Source of the DNA: JAMXLO01 sp037201625
Lineage (GTDB): Bacteria; Pseudomonadota; Alphaproteobacteria; Acetobacterales; Acetobacteraceae
Direction: 5' to 3'
NCBI GenBank assembly: GCA_037201625.1
Contig: JBBCGR010000003.1
Coordinates: 372,001-436,000, forward strand
Length of the DNA: 64,000 nucleotides
Part shown: positions 44,001 to 51,680 of the stretch, piece after piece
How the letters are laid out: each line of letters starts with the position of its first letter
Numbering within the stretch: the first letter of the stretch is position 1
Notes under the pieces: generated by a model
Database searches by the model: none
What the model saw: only the letters and a program-made list of their open reading frames with translations
What the model was told of the DNA's origin: nothing
Made by a program: the position numbers and the translations under genes

Positions 44001-44199
44001 TCTGGTGCTGGCCACCGGCGCCGGCGCCAACTCGCGCATTTCGCTGGGACTGTCCGTGTTCAGCGGCATGCTGGCATCGACCTGCCTCGCGGTGCTGTTC
44101 GTGCCCTCGTTCTTCGTGGTGATGCAGCGGTTCGAGGAATGGCGGAGATCACGCAAGAAGCCCGTTCCGGTGCATACACCGCAGCCTGACCGGGCCTGA
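41032..44199 (+). CDS. RND multidrug efflux permease, HAE1 (AcrB/MexB-like)
   Basis: The 1055-residue inner-membrane proton antiporter has the usual 12-helix, two-large-loop layout. The proton-relay residues are visible as D411-D412 in GIVVDDAIVIVEG and K943 in SAKNAILIVEVA. The length and the FFIERPVLANVLAIVIVLVG start are typical of HAE1 pumps for hydrophobic drugs and solvents. It is coupled to the adaptor gene by a TGATG overlap. The outer-membrane factor normally third in such operons is missing here, since an SDR gene follows after 15 bases. No local TetR- or MarR-type repressor is present. Confidence 0.94.
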   Translation: MISKFFIERPVLANVLAIVIVLVGVVALWVLPIAQYPNVVPPTVSVTTRYPGASAETVMNTVALPIEQQVNGVQGMLYMQSTNASDGSYSLNVTFQIGTDLNFAQVLVQNRVSAAMASLPTAVQVQGVTVQQKSTSILEIIALTSDDPRYDSLYLSNYATINLVPELSRVYGVGNVNVFGAGQYSMRIWLDPQKLFARGLTPQDVINVVQQQSQQVTSGQVGTPPAPAGQDFQLTVNVEGRLADPAQFANIIVKVDAANGGQITRVKDIGRVELGAQTYSQTFELNGKPSAGVAIFQLPDANALNVAKLVNARMAELAKAFPQGVSYVVPFDTTLFVTTSIKEVYKTLIEAAILVLIVILVFLQDWRAMLVPATTVPVTIIGAFAAMWALGFTVNLSTLFAIILAIGIVVDDAIVIVEGVSHHLERGMTPHDAAIKAMNELFGPIIGITLVLMSVFIPAAFLPGLTGQMYSQFALVIAATAIISAVNAATLKPTQCALWLRAPTPPEQRNWFYRGFNRLYNPVERGYTNLIRRMTRISGIMVVIALVIAGIGLYGIIRLPTAFIPIEDQGYVIVAAQLPDGASLERTHQALQEVNKIALATKGVANVVAIAGISVLDNSATLPNAGAAYITLTDWSQRGKGTGADLLSLYQNLQRELDKMTDAFSIVVIPPPIQGIGNSSGFTMQVEMRDGTFDYTKLQTMTRTIVSAGNSQSGLQRLSTTFRAGVPQIRVDVDRVKAETLNVSVGDVFNALAGYIGSSYVNQFNKFGRTYQVYVQADSQYRLQPRDIENLYVRSQDGKMIPLGALVEVKHDVGPALISLYNLYPSATINGGPAQGFSSGEALSLMQEIADRTLPRGSGYEWTAMSYQEKITGNQIIYAFALGLLLVYLCLAGQYESWIAPLSVILAVPLSLLGPVIALTSLGLANNLYTQIGLVLLIALSAKNAILIVEVARERRADGEPILDAALDGARSRFRAILMTSFAFILGVLPLVLATGAGANSRISLGLSVFSGMLASTCLAVLFVPSFFVVMQRFEEWRRSRKKPVPVHTPQPDRA

Positions 44200-44214
44200 G
44201 GGAGAACAGCACGC

Positions 44215-45021
44215 ATGCTGAGCATGAAGGACAAGGTCGCGATCGTCACCGGCGCCGGATCGATCGGCCCCGGCTGGGGCAACGGCAAGGCGACTGCGAC
44301 GCTGCTGGCGCGCCAGGGCGCCTCGGTGTTCCTGGTCGACATCAACCTCGCCGCCGCGGAGGAGACGCGGCAGATCATCGAAGGCGAGGGCGGCATCTGC
44401 GCGGTGCATCGCTGCGACATGCTGGTCGCGGCCGAGGTGCAGGAAATGGTGCAGGCCTGCGTCGATCGTTTCAAACGGATCGATGTGCTGGTGAACAATG
44501 TCGGCGGTTCCGCGCCCGGCGATCCGGTGTCGATGCCGGAGGAGGTCTGGGACCACCAGATCGACATGAACCTGAAGACCGTGTTCCTGGGCTGCAAATA
44601 CGTCCTTCCGGTGATGGAGGCGCAAGGCAAGGGCGCCATCGTCAATCTGTCGTCGGTGGCGGGCCTGCGCAATGATGGCCACGGCGGGCGCGTGCATGTC
44701 GGCTACAGCGCCAGCAAGGCGGCGGTCATCCAGTTCAGCCGCTCCACTGCCGGCGCCTATGTGAAGAAGGGCATCCGCTGCAACACGGTGGTGCCGGGTC
44801 TGATGCACACGCCGCTGGTGGAATACCGCCTGGCGCGCACGGTGGGCGGCAACGACGCCGCCGCGCTGATCGCCAGCCGCAATGAACGCACGCCGATGGG
44901 TCGCATGGGCACCGCGTGGGACGTGGCGCATGCGGTGCTGTTCCTGGCCTCGGACGAGGCCAACTACGTGACCGGCACCGAGATCATCGTTGATGGCGGG
45001 CTGATCTTGGCCTCGCCATGA
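44215..45021 (+). CDS. Short-chain dehydrogenase/reductase
   Basis: The 268-residue classical SDR has the cofactor loop TGAGSIGPGWGNGKA, slightly longer than the common TGxxxGxG, then VNNVGG, the catalytic Ser in NLSSVAG (146-147), Y164 and K168 in VGYSASKAA, and the C-terminal YVTGTEIIVDGG. The acidic D42 after the second strand favours NAD(H). It follows the pump genes closely on the same strand but is functionally more like the next gene: SDR and carboxymuconolactone-decarboxylase-like genes often pair in aromatic or terpenoid breakdown. The substrate is unknown. Confidence 0.87.
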   Translation: MLSMKDKVAIVTGAGSIGPGWGNGKATATLLARQGASVFLVDINLAAAEETRQIIEGEGGICAVHRCDMLVAAEVQEMVQACVDRFKRIDVLVNNVGGSAPGDPVSMPEEVWDHQIDMNLKTVFLGCKYVLPVMEAQGKGAIVNLSSVAGLRNDGHGGRVHVGYSASKAAVIQFSRSTAGAYVKKGIRCNTVVPGLMHTPLVEYRLARTVGGNDAAALIASRNERTPMGRMGTAWDVAHAVLFLASDEANYVTGTEIIVDGGLILASP

Positions 45022-45052
45022 TGGCTGGCCGCATGACCGAAGGAGGAACGCG

Positions 45053-45616
45053 ATGAGCGAACGACGCTTCAAGGAACTGACACCGGAGACGATGACTCCG
45101 GAGCAGAAGAAGGTGGCCGATGCGATCCAGTCCGGACCGCGCGGCGCGGGTCTGCGCGGGCCGTTCAACGCGCTGCTGCGCAGCCCGGACCTGTGCGATC
45201 TGGTGCAGCGGGTGGGGGCCTATGTCCGCTATTCCAGTGCGATCCCGGCGCGGCTGAACGAGATGGGCATCATCATGGCCGGCCGCAAATGGACGGCGCA
45301 GTACGAGTTCTATGCGCACCGCAAGCTGGCGATCGACGCCGGCCTGAGTCCCGCGATCTGCGACGCGATCGCCGCCGGCACGCGGCCACAGGGGATGCAG
45401 GAGGATGAAGCCGAGATCTACGATTTCTGCACCGAACTGCTGTCCAGCGGACGCGTGTCGGATGCGAATTACGACCGCATCAAGGCGCGCTGGGGCGAGC
45501 GGGGCGTGATCGATCTGATCGGCGGCGTCGGCTACTACAGCCTGGTCTCGATGGTGCTGAACGTGGACGGCGTGCCGCTGCCCGCCGGTGAGATCCCGCC
45601 GCTGAAGCCGCTCTGA
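45053..45616 (+). CDS. Carboxymuconolactone decarboxylase-family protein
   Basis: The 187-residue helical AhpD-like-fold protein has the core MAGRKWTAQYEFYAHRKLA. The place where redox members carry CxxC holds no cysteine pair, so peroxidase activity is unlikely. LTPETMTPEQKKVADAI at the start and GYYSLVSMVLNVDGVPLP near the end are typical of family members in catabolic clusters. AAGGAGGA stands before the ATG. It is 31 bases after the SDR gene and probably cotranscribed with it. Decarboxylase chemistry is inherited from the family name only. Confidence 0.82.
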   Translation: MSERRFKELTPETMTPEQKKVADAIQSGPRGAGLRGPFNALLRSPDLCDLVQRVGAYVRYSSAIPARLNEMGIIMAGRKWTAQYEFYAHRKLAIDAGLSPAICDAIAAGTRPQGMQEDEAEIYDFCTELLSSGRVSDANYDRIKARWGERGVIDLIGGVGYYSLVSMVLNVDGVPLPAGEIPPLKPL

Positions 45617-45629
45617 CGCCACCGCGCAT

Positions 45630-45720
45630 GTCATTGCGAGGAGCGCAGCGACGAAGCAAGCCCCATCGTGCGTCAGAGCAATGGAGATTGCTTCGCGGGC
45701 TGCGCCTGCTCGCAATGACA
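45630..45720. repeat. Palindromic intergenic element, copy 2
   Basis: The left arm TGTCATTGCGAGGAGCGCAG and the following CGACGAAGCAAGCCCCAT are answered by GAGATTGCTTCGCGGGC and CTCGCAATGACA. The element lies between two same-strand genes. Arms and length agree with copies at 32662 and 49965. Confidence 0.85.
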
Positions 45721-45749
45721 ATGCGCGGCGGGCGTGCTGCACTCGCCAG

Positions 45750-46562
45750 ATGAAAATCCAGGCCGTGATCCTCGACTGGGCGGGCACCGTGGTGGACCAC
45801 GGCAGCCGTGCGCCGATGGGTGCCTTCGTGCGCGCCTTCGCCGAGTTCGGCGTGGCCATCAGCATCGCCGACGCGCGTGGGCCGATGGGCATGGCGAAAT
45901 GGGACCATATCCGTGCCGTCGGACAGACGCCGTCGGTGGCCGCCGCCTGGCGCCTGCGCCACGACCGCGAGTTCGGCGAGACCGACGTTGACGCGATCTT
46001 CCAGGTGTTCGAGCCGATGAACATCGCCGCCGTGCGCGACCATGCCGACATCATCCCGGGCGCGCTCGAGGCGGTGTGGGACATGCGCGCCCGCGGCATC
46101 CGCATGGCCGCCACCACCGGTTATACCCGCCCGATCATGGCGGTGCTGGAGCCGATCGCCTCGGCCGCCGGCTATGCGCCGGAATTCACAATCTGCGCCG
46201 GTGACCTGCCGGCGGGACGCCCGACGCCACTGATGATGTGGTACGCGATGGCCCGGCTCGGCGTATGGCCGGCCGCGACGGTGGTGAAGGTGGACGACAC
46301 CGCCCCTGGCATCGCTGAGGGCAAGGCGGCCGGGACATGGACGATCGGCATCGCGCTGACCGGCAATGCTGTGGGCCTGTCGGCGGCGGAACTCGCGGCG
46401 CTGCCGGCCGCGGATATTGGCCGGCTGCGCCAGCAGGCGACGGAAGAATTGCGCGCGGCCGACATGGTGATCGACAGCATCGCCGATCTGCCCGCCGCCC
46501 TGGCCGCGATCGATGCGCGGCTGGCCGCCGGCGAGCGGCCTACGCCCGCCGGGACGGACTGA
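45750..46562 (+). CDS. phnX: Phosphonoacetaldehyde hydrolase
   Basis: The 270-residue HAD-superfamily enzyme has its nucleophile Asp9 in LDWAGTVVD and the Schiff-base Lys50 in MGMAKWDHIR, the residue that separates PhnX from other HAD phosphatases. It hydrolyses phosphonoacetaldehyde to acetaldehyde and phosphate, the second step of 2-aminoethylphosphonate breakdown. The ATG at 45750 matches the family start. The partner transaminase phnW and a phosphonate transporter are not in the window. Its last 23 bases overlap the convergent small gene, and a palindromic repeat lies just upstream. Confidence 0.9.
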   Translation: MKIQAVILDWAGTVVDHGSRAPMGAFVRAFAEFGVAISIADARGPMGMAKWDHIRAVGQTPSVAAAWRLRHDREFGETDVDAIFQVFEPMNIAAVRDHADIIPGALEAVWDMRARGIRMAATTGYTRPIMAVLEPIASAAGYAPEFTICAGDLPAGRPTPLMMWYAMARLGVWPAATVVKVDDTAPGIAEGKAAGTWTIGIALTGNAVGLSAAELAALPAADIGRLRQQATEELRAADMVIDSIADLPAALAAIDARLAAGERPTPAGTD

Positions 46563-46752
46563 CCTCGGCGATATAGATCACGTCGCCGGTCGCGGTATCC
46601 GGACTGCCCGGAGCGTCCATCGCCACGACGTGGCCGTTGCCCTGCATCGCGATCCAGCTTGGCTCGGTCTGCGCCGCCTGCTTCGCTTCCTCGATCACCT
46701 CGTCGGGGACCGACGGCCAAAGCACGTCGTCCAGTACGCGAACCCGGTCCAT
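46540..46752 (-). CDS. Small hypothetical protein, 70 residues
   Basis: The short acidic protein contains LWPSVPDEVIEEAKQAA and GNGHVVAMDAPGSPDTA and has no signal peptide or membrane helix. It is supported by a strong AGGAGG five bases before its ATG and by its place 25 bases after the transporter stop on the same strand. No family is recognised. It overlaps the 3' end of phnX by 23 bases. It could be a small accessory protein of the transporter, but that is inference from position only. Confidence 0.6.
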   Translation of the reverse strand: MDRVRVLDDVLWPSVPDEVIEEAKQAAQTEPSWIAMQGNGHVVAMDAPGSPDTATGDVIYIAEVSPSRRA

Positions 46753-46777
46753 GGCATCCTCCTGTGCATCCGTCTGC

Positions 46778-48103
46778 TCAACGCCACATCAGCCACAGCG
46801 TTCCCGCCAGCAGTGTCAGCAGCGTCAGCGGCGCGCCGGCGCGGAAATAGTCCCAGAAGCCGATCGTCACACCGCGCCGCGCCGCCTTCTCCACCACGAT
46901 CAGGTTGGCGATCGAGCCCAGCACGGTGAAGTTGCCGGCCAGCGTCGCGGCCATGGCGACCACCAGCCAGGCGCGATCGTGATCCTCCAGCACGGCGACG
47001 AACGGCTTCAGCAACAGGACCGCGGGCACGTTGCTCACCAGGTTGGACAGTACCGCGGTCGCGCCGGCGAGCACCGGCACCGAGGCGAGATGCTCGCGTC
47101 CCACCGCGTCGACGATCTGCGGCGTCAGCAACTCGCGCTCGGCGCCGGCCACGATGATGAACAGGCCGGTGAACATCAGCAGCAGCGACCAGTCGATCTC
47201 GGCGTAGATGCGCGTGCTCTTCACCCGCCGTGTGAGCAGCAGCAGCGCGCCGACGATGATCGCTGCCTTGGCGGGCGGCTGGCCGGCGAAGAACAGCGCG
47301 ACCACCGCCGCCGTCGCCACCAGCGACCGCGCCGCCAGCATCCGCTTGATCCGGACCGGCCTGGCATCCGCATGGGCAATCGGCTGGCGCAGGTCGGCCC
47401 GGTGCAGCCACGCCAGCAGCGCGAACGTCGCCAGCAGGCCGACCACCGCGACCGGCGCCAGTGCGGCGGTGAACTGCGCATAGGGGATCTGCGACAGGCT
47501 GCCGATCATCATGTTCTGCGGATTGCCGGTGATGGTCGCGGTCGAGCCGACATTCGACGCCATCGCCACGGCCAGCAGGTACGGCACCGGATTGAGCCGC
47601 AGCGCGACCGCCAGTTCCAGCACCAGCGGCGCCATCACCAGGCAGATCGCGTCGTTGACCAGGAACGCCGAGAACACCCCGGACATTGCGATGACGGCGG
47701 CGAGCAGCAGCCAGGGCCGGTGGACGTGCCGCACCACCCAGGCGTTCACCAGGGCGAAGAACCCGGACAGCCGCAGGTTCGCCACGATGATCATCATGCC
47801 GAGCAGCAGCGTGAGCGTGCCGAGATCGACCGCGTGGTACGCCTCCTCCAGCGACAGCACGCGGGAGGCCACCATAAGGCAGGCACCGACCAGCGCGATG
47901 CCGGCACGGTCGATCGACAGGCCCGGCACCTTGCCCACGGCGAGCGCCAGGTAGCTGGTGGCGAAGATCGCGATCGCCGCGAGACGACGGCCGGTGGCAT
48001 CCTGCTCCGGCAGCAGCCACGGCAGCGCCGCCGAGCCCGCCGCGAGCAGCAGCAGCAGCCCGATCGCGACCAGGCTCGCGAGCGGCAGCCAGCGTGCGGT
48101 CAT
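46778..48103 (-). CDS. Ion transporter superfamily permease (ArsB/SLC13-like)
   Basis: The 441-residue polytopic protein has about 11-12 hydrophobic helices and two inverted halves. Landmarks are FLVNDAICLVMAPLVLELAV and TITGNPQNMMIGSLSQIPYA in the first half, and LVSNVPAVLLLKPF with GSIANLIVVEKAAR in the second. The two N-P or A-N hairpins are typical of the IT superfamily (ArsB, NhaD, CitM, YbiR). The ion may be an oxyanion, a dicarboxylate or Na+; no arsR or arsC is nearby, so arsenite export is not favoured. It begins directly after the VOC gene stop. Confidence 0.83.
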   Translation of the reverse strand: MTARWLPLASLVAIGLLLLLAAGSAALPWLLPEQDATGRRLAAIAIFATSYLALAVGKVPGLSIDRAGIALVGACLMVASRVLSLEEAYHAVDLGTLTLLLGMMIIVANLRLSGFFALVNAWVVRHVHRPWLLLAAVIAMSGVFSAFLVNDAICLVMAPLVLELAVALRLNPVPYLLAVAMASNVGSTATITGNPQNMMIGSLSQIPYAQFTAALAPVAVVGLLATFALLAWLHRADLRQPIAHADARPVRIKRMLAARSLVATAAVVALFFAGQPPAKAAIIVGALLLLTRRVKSTRIYAEIDWSLLLMFTGLFIIVAGAERELLTPQIVDAVGREHLASVPVLAGATAVLSNLVSNVPAVLLLKPFVAVLEDHDRAWLVVAMAATLAGNFTVLGSIANLIVVEKAARRGVTIGFWDYFRAGAPLTLLTLLAGTLWLMWR

Positions 48104-48529
48104 TCAGTGGTTCGGCCAGAGTCCCGGCGTCGCGACCTCGAGCGAGTTGCCGTCGGGATCACGGAAATACAGGCTGGTGCCGCCGCGCGGCCAGATGATG
48201 CGGCTCTCCACCATGATCTCCTGGCGGCGCAGATGCTCCTCCCAGGCGCGGAGTTCGCCCAGCGGGATGGCGAAGCACAGATGCAACTCGCCGATGCCGT
48301 GGTGTGGCGGGATCACGCCCCCGGGGACTGGGGCCGGTTCGTTGGTGCTGCCGTGGTGGAACAGCAGCAGCACCTGGCTGCCCGGCACGCCGAGCGCACA
48401 CATGCGGCCGTCGTGCACGAAGCGCTCGAAGCCGAACACGCGCTCGTAGAAGGCGCAGGCGCGGTCCAGGTCGGTGACGTAGAGCGAGGTCTCCAGGACG
48501 CCGCTCACTCTGGGTCTAGGGGCCGGCAT
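48104..48529 (-). CDS. VOC-family (glyoxalase/dioxygenase-fold) protein
   Basis: The 141-residue protein has two beta-alpha-beta-beta-beta units: LETSLYVTDLDRACAFYERV with FGFERFVHDG in the first, and GIGELHLCFAIPLGELRAW with SLYFRDPDGNSLEVATPG in the second. Metal-ligand candidates are H83 and E131. It could be a lyase, an isomerase or an antibiotic-binding protein, as the fold covers all of these. GGGAGACG precedes the ATG at 48529. Its stop codon touches the ATG of the transporter gene, so the two are cotranscribed. Confidence 0.82.
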   Translation of the reverse strand: MPAPRPRVSGVLETSLYVTDLDRACAFYERVFGFERFVHDGRMCALGVPGSQVLLLFHHGSTNEPAPVPGGVIPPHHGIGELHLCFAIPLGELRAWEEHLRRQEIMVESRIIWPRGGTSLYFRDPDGNSLEVATPGLWPNH

Positions 48530-48631
48530 CGGCGTCTCCCGGTTGGGGCCTCCCCATCTGGGCATCGAGGTCTGGGCCTCTCGCTCAGGTGGCCTCGGTG
48601 GTATGCTGCGGCAAGCATAGGGAATCGAGCC

Positions 48632-49954
48632 ATGCCAGCCCATTTCGATCTGTTGATCCGTCACGGCACCTGCGTGCTGCCCTGGGGCACGGAGGCGACC
48701 GATGTCGGCGTGCGCAACGGCCGCATCGCCGCGCTCGGCGTCGCGGCCGATGCCACCGCCGACCAGACCATCGATGCCGGTGGGCTGCACGTGCTGCCCG
48801 GGCTGATCGATCCGCACGTGCACCTGCGCGATCCCGGCGACAAGGCGGTGGAATCGATCCCGACCGGCACGCGCGCCGCGGTGCTGGGCGGGCTGGCCGC
48901 GGTGTTCGACATGCCCAACACGTCGCCCTCGATCGTCGATGCGGACAAGCTGGCGTGGAAGCAGGACTATGTCGAGCGCGAGGCGTGGTGCGACATGGGT
49001 CTCTATGTCGGCGGCACCAAGACCAACATCCCGGAACTGGCGGAGCTGGAACTGAGCCGCGGCGTGTGCGGCGTCAAGATCTTCGCCGGCAGTTCCACCG
49101 GCGACCTGATGGTCGAGGATGATGAGCACCTGGAGCGCGTGATGCGCTCGGGGCGGCGGCGGATCGCCTACCATTCGGAAGACGAGTACCGGTTGCAGGC
49201 GCGCCGGCCATTGTTCAAGTCGGGTGATCCATACAGCAGCCATATGGAATGGCGCGATGAGGAGACGGCGTTCCTGGGAACGCGGCGCCTGATGGCGCTG
49301 GCGCGCGCCACCGGCCGGCCGGCGCATATCCTGCACGTCTCGACCGAGCAAGAACTGGACTACCTGAAGGACTTCCGTGACCTGGCCACCTGCGAGGTGC
49401 TGGTGAACCACCTGACGCAGGTGGCACCCGATTGCTACGAGATGCTGCGCGGCTTCGGCGTGATGAACCCGCCGATCCGCGGTCAGCGCCACCTGGAGGC
49501 CGGCTGGCGCGCAATCAACGACGGCACGGTGGACACGGTCGGCTCCGATCACGCGCCGCATCCGCGTGACAAGAAGCTGCTGCCCTGGCCCGACTGTCCC
49601 GCCGGCCTCACCGGCGTGCAGACCATCGTGCCGGTGATGCTGAACCACGTGAATGCCGGAAGGCTGACGCTGGCGCGGCTGGTGGACCTGATGTGCGGGG
49701 GCCCGGCGCGGGTCTACGGCGTGGTCGGCAAGGGCCGGCTGGCGGCAGGCTACGATGCGGACTTCACGCTGGTGGACATGAAGAAGCAGCGGCGCATCGA
49801 GGAGTCGTGGATCGTCTCCCCCTGCGGCTGGACGCCATTCGCCGGCATGGACATCACCGGCTGGCCCGTGGGCGTGATCATCCGCGGCCGGTCGGTGATG
49901 CGCGACGACGAGGTGCTGGGCGCGCCGTCGGGCCGACTGGTGCGGTTCCGGTAG
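48632..49954 (+). CDS. Dihydroorotase-like cyclic amidohydrolase
   Basis: The 440-residue amidohydrolase-superfamily enzyme has PHVHLRDPGD (H62, H64), the candidate carboxylated lysine K149 in GVKIFAG, H181 in AYHSEDEY, H235 in ILHVS and D306 in GSDHAPHPRDKK. These form a binuclear metal site of the dihydroorotase, allantoinase and hydantoinase group. The order resembles class I dihydroorotase, and many bacteria carry such a second copy outside pyrimidine operons. No pyrB or allantoin gene is adjacent, so the true substrate is open. It is divergent from the VOC gene and convergent with the GMC gene. Confidence 0.85.
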   Translation: MPAHFDLLIRHGTCVLPWGTEATDVGVRNGRIAALGVAADATADQTIDAGGLHVLPGLIDPHVHLRDPGDKAVESIPTGTRAAVLGGLAAVFDMPNTSPSIVDADKLAWKQDYVEREAWCDMGLYVGGTKTNIPELAELELSRGVCGVKIFAGSSTGDLMVEDDEHLERVMRSGRRRIAYHSEDEYRLQARRPLFKSGDPYSSHMEWRDEETAFLGTRRLMALARATGRPAHILHVSTEQELDYLKDFRDLATCEVLVNHLTQVAPDCYEMLRGFGVMNPPIRGQRHLEAGWRAINDGTVDTVGSDHAPHPRDKKLLPWPDCPAGLTGVQTIVPVMLNHVNAGRLTLARLVDLMCGGPARVYGVVGKGRLAAGYDADFTLVDMKKQRRIEESWIVSPCGWTPFAGMDITGWPVGVIIRGRSVMRDDEVLGAPSGRLVRFR

Positions 49955-49964
49955 CAACGCACCC

Positions 49965-50057
49965 TGTCATTGCGAGGAGCGCAGCGACGAAGCAATCCCC
50001 ATGAATGGGCGCACCGTCATGGGGCTTGCTTCGTCGCCGACGCTCCTCGCAATGACA
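49965..50057. repeat. Palindromic intergenic element, copy 3
   Basis: This is the best preserved copy. The left arm runs from TGTCATTGCGAGGAGCGCAG through CGACGAAGCAATCCCCAT, and the right arm from ATGGGGCTTGCTTCGTCGC to GCTCCTCGCAATGACA, with a loop of about 16 bases. It separates the convergent amidohydrolase and GMC genes and could also act as a transcription barrier. Confidence 0.88.
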
Positions 50058-50064
50058 GGCGTAG

Positions 50065-51678
50065 CTACGCCGCCGCCTTCACCGGCTGCTGCGCGGCCTT
50101 GATCATGTCGGCCCCCTTCTCCGCGATCATGATGACCGCAGCATTGGTGTTGCCCGACACCAGCGTCGGCATGATCGAGGCGTCCACCACCCGCAGCCCC
50201 GCGATCCCATGCACCCGCAGCTCATCGTCCACCACCGCCATCGGGTCGTGGCCCATCTTGCACGTGCCGGTGACGTGATACGTCGTCTGGCCGTTCATCC
50301 GCGCGAAATCCAGCCACTCGTCATCGGTCTGCACCGTGTCGCCCGGGTTCATCTCGAACGCACGGTACTTGTCCAGCACTGGATTGTTGATGATCCGCCG
50401 GCCGATCTTCATGCCCTCGACGATCGTCCTGCGGTCCAGCTCCTCGGCCAGGAAGTTCGGCCGGATCGCCGGCGCGGCCAGCGGATCGGCCGACTTCGCA
50501 TGGATCGAGCCCTTCGATTCCGGCGAGCACTGATACACCGTCAGCGTCATGCCGGGCTCGCGGTCCAGCACGCGCGTCTGCGCGGTCGCGTAGCTCGCGT
50601 GGGCGAAATGATACTGCACATCGGGCTCCTCGAGCTCCGGGCGTGTCCGGACGAAGCCATAGACGATGCCGGCGGTGAAGGTCAGGATCCCGCGCTGCTG
50701 GGTGTAGTACTTCATGATCTCCTTCACGAAGTTCATCCCGCGGGTCTGCTCGTTCAGCGTGACCGGCAACTTCACGCGCCAGTTCATGCGCGGTGCGAAA
50801 TGGTCGCGGTAATTCTCGCCCACACCGCGCAGCGGGTGCGCCACCTCGACCCCGAGCGACTGCAGCAGTTCCGGCTGACCGATACCCGACAGTTCCAGGA
50901 TATGCGGCGACTTCACCGCGCCGGCCGCCACGATCACCTCGGCGTTGCAGCGCACCTGCTGCGTCTGGCCGTGCTGGCGGTACTCCACGCCGACCGCGCG
51001 CTTGCCCTCCAGCAGGATGCGCGTCGTGTAGGCCTCGGTCTCCACCCGCAGGTTCGGCCGGCCGCGTGCCGGATCGAGGAAGGCGCGCGCCGTCGACCAG
51101 CGCCGGCCCCTCTTCTGCGTCACCTGGTAGTAGCCGAAGCCTTCCTGGTGGCCGTTGTTGTAGTCCGGGTTGCGCGGCCAGCCTTCGGCCGCGGCGGCAT
51201 CGATGAACGCGTCCAGCAGTTCGGCGCGCTCGATCATGTTGGCAACGTTCAGCGGCCCGCCGCGGCCGCGCGACGCATCGCCGCCCGGCTCGAAATGCTC
51301 CGACTTGCGGAAATACGGCAGCACCGATTCGTACGACCAGCCGCGATTCCCGAACTGCGACCAGGTATTGTAGTCGAGCGGGTTGCCGCGCACGTACAGC
51401 ATGCCGTTGATCGAACTGGACCCGCCCAGCGTCTTGCCGCGCGGGATGGGGATCGACCGGCCCTTGACGTTGTCCTCGGGTTCGGTGGCGAAGTTCCAGT
51501 TGTAGCGCGGGCTGTTCAGCAGCTTGGTGAAGCCGACCGGGATGCTGATCCACATGGAATCATCCTTCGGCCCCGCCTCCAGCAGCAGCACCTTGGTGCG
51601 CGCATCCTCGGTCAGCCGATGCGCCAGCACGCAGCCGGCCGAGCCGGCGCCGACAATGATATAGTCGAAATCCGCCAT
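50065..51678 (-). CDS. GMC-family FAD oxidoreductase (choline dehydrogenase-like)
   Basis: The 537-residue flavoprotein has the FAD motif DYIIVGAGSAGCVLAHRL at the start, GMC signature 1 around GKTLGGSSSINGMLYVRGN, signature 2 GAVKSPHILELSGIG and the catalytic region TYHVTGTCKMG, with SIMPTLVSGNTNA near the end. It oxidises a primary alcohol or polyethylene-glycol-like substrate; choline itself is not assured. GGGGGG precedes the ATG at 51678. It lies two bases after the stop of the CoA-binding gene, so both are one transcript. Confidence 0.9.
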   Translation of the reverse strand: MADFDYIIVGAGSAGCVLAHRLTEDARTKVLLLEAGPKDDSMWISIPVGFTKLLNSPRYNWNFATEPEDNVKGRSIPIPRGKTLGGSSSINGMLYVRGNPLDYNTWSQFGNRGWSYESVLPYFRKSEHFEPGGDASRGRGGPLNVANMIERAELLDAFIDAAAAEGWPRNPDYNNGHQEGFGYYQVTQKRGRRWSTARAFLDPARGRPNLRVETEAYTTRILLEGKRAVGVEYRQHGQTQQVRCNAEVIVAAGAVKSPHILELSGIGQPELLQSLGVEVAHPLRGVGENYRDHFAPRMNWRVKLPVTLNEQTRGMNFVKEIMKYYTQQRGILTFTAGIVYGFVRTRPELEEPDVQYHFAHASYATAQTRVLDREPGMTLTVYQCSPESKGSIHAKSADPLAAPAIRPNFLAEELDRRTIVEGMKIGRRIINNPVLDKYRAFEMNPGDTVQTDDEWLDFARMNGQTTYHVTGTCKMGHDPMAVVDDELRVHGIAGLRVVDASIMPTLVSGNTNAAVIMIAEKGADMIKAAQQPVKAAA

Positions 51679-51680
51679 CG

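Noticed and set aside
46637..48620. The + strand open frame that runs in phase into the amidohydrolase start
   Set aside because: It is the shadow of the ion transporter and VOC genes; the true amidohydrolase begins at ATG 48632 with a normal family N terminus.
32662..50057. The palindromic repeats as a CRISPR array or tRNA-like genes
   Set aside because: Copies are kilobases apart, have no regular spacers and fold into simple hairpins rather than cloverleafs.
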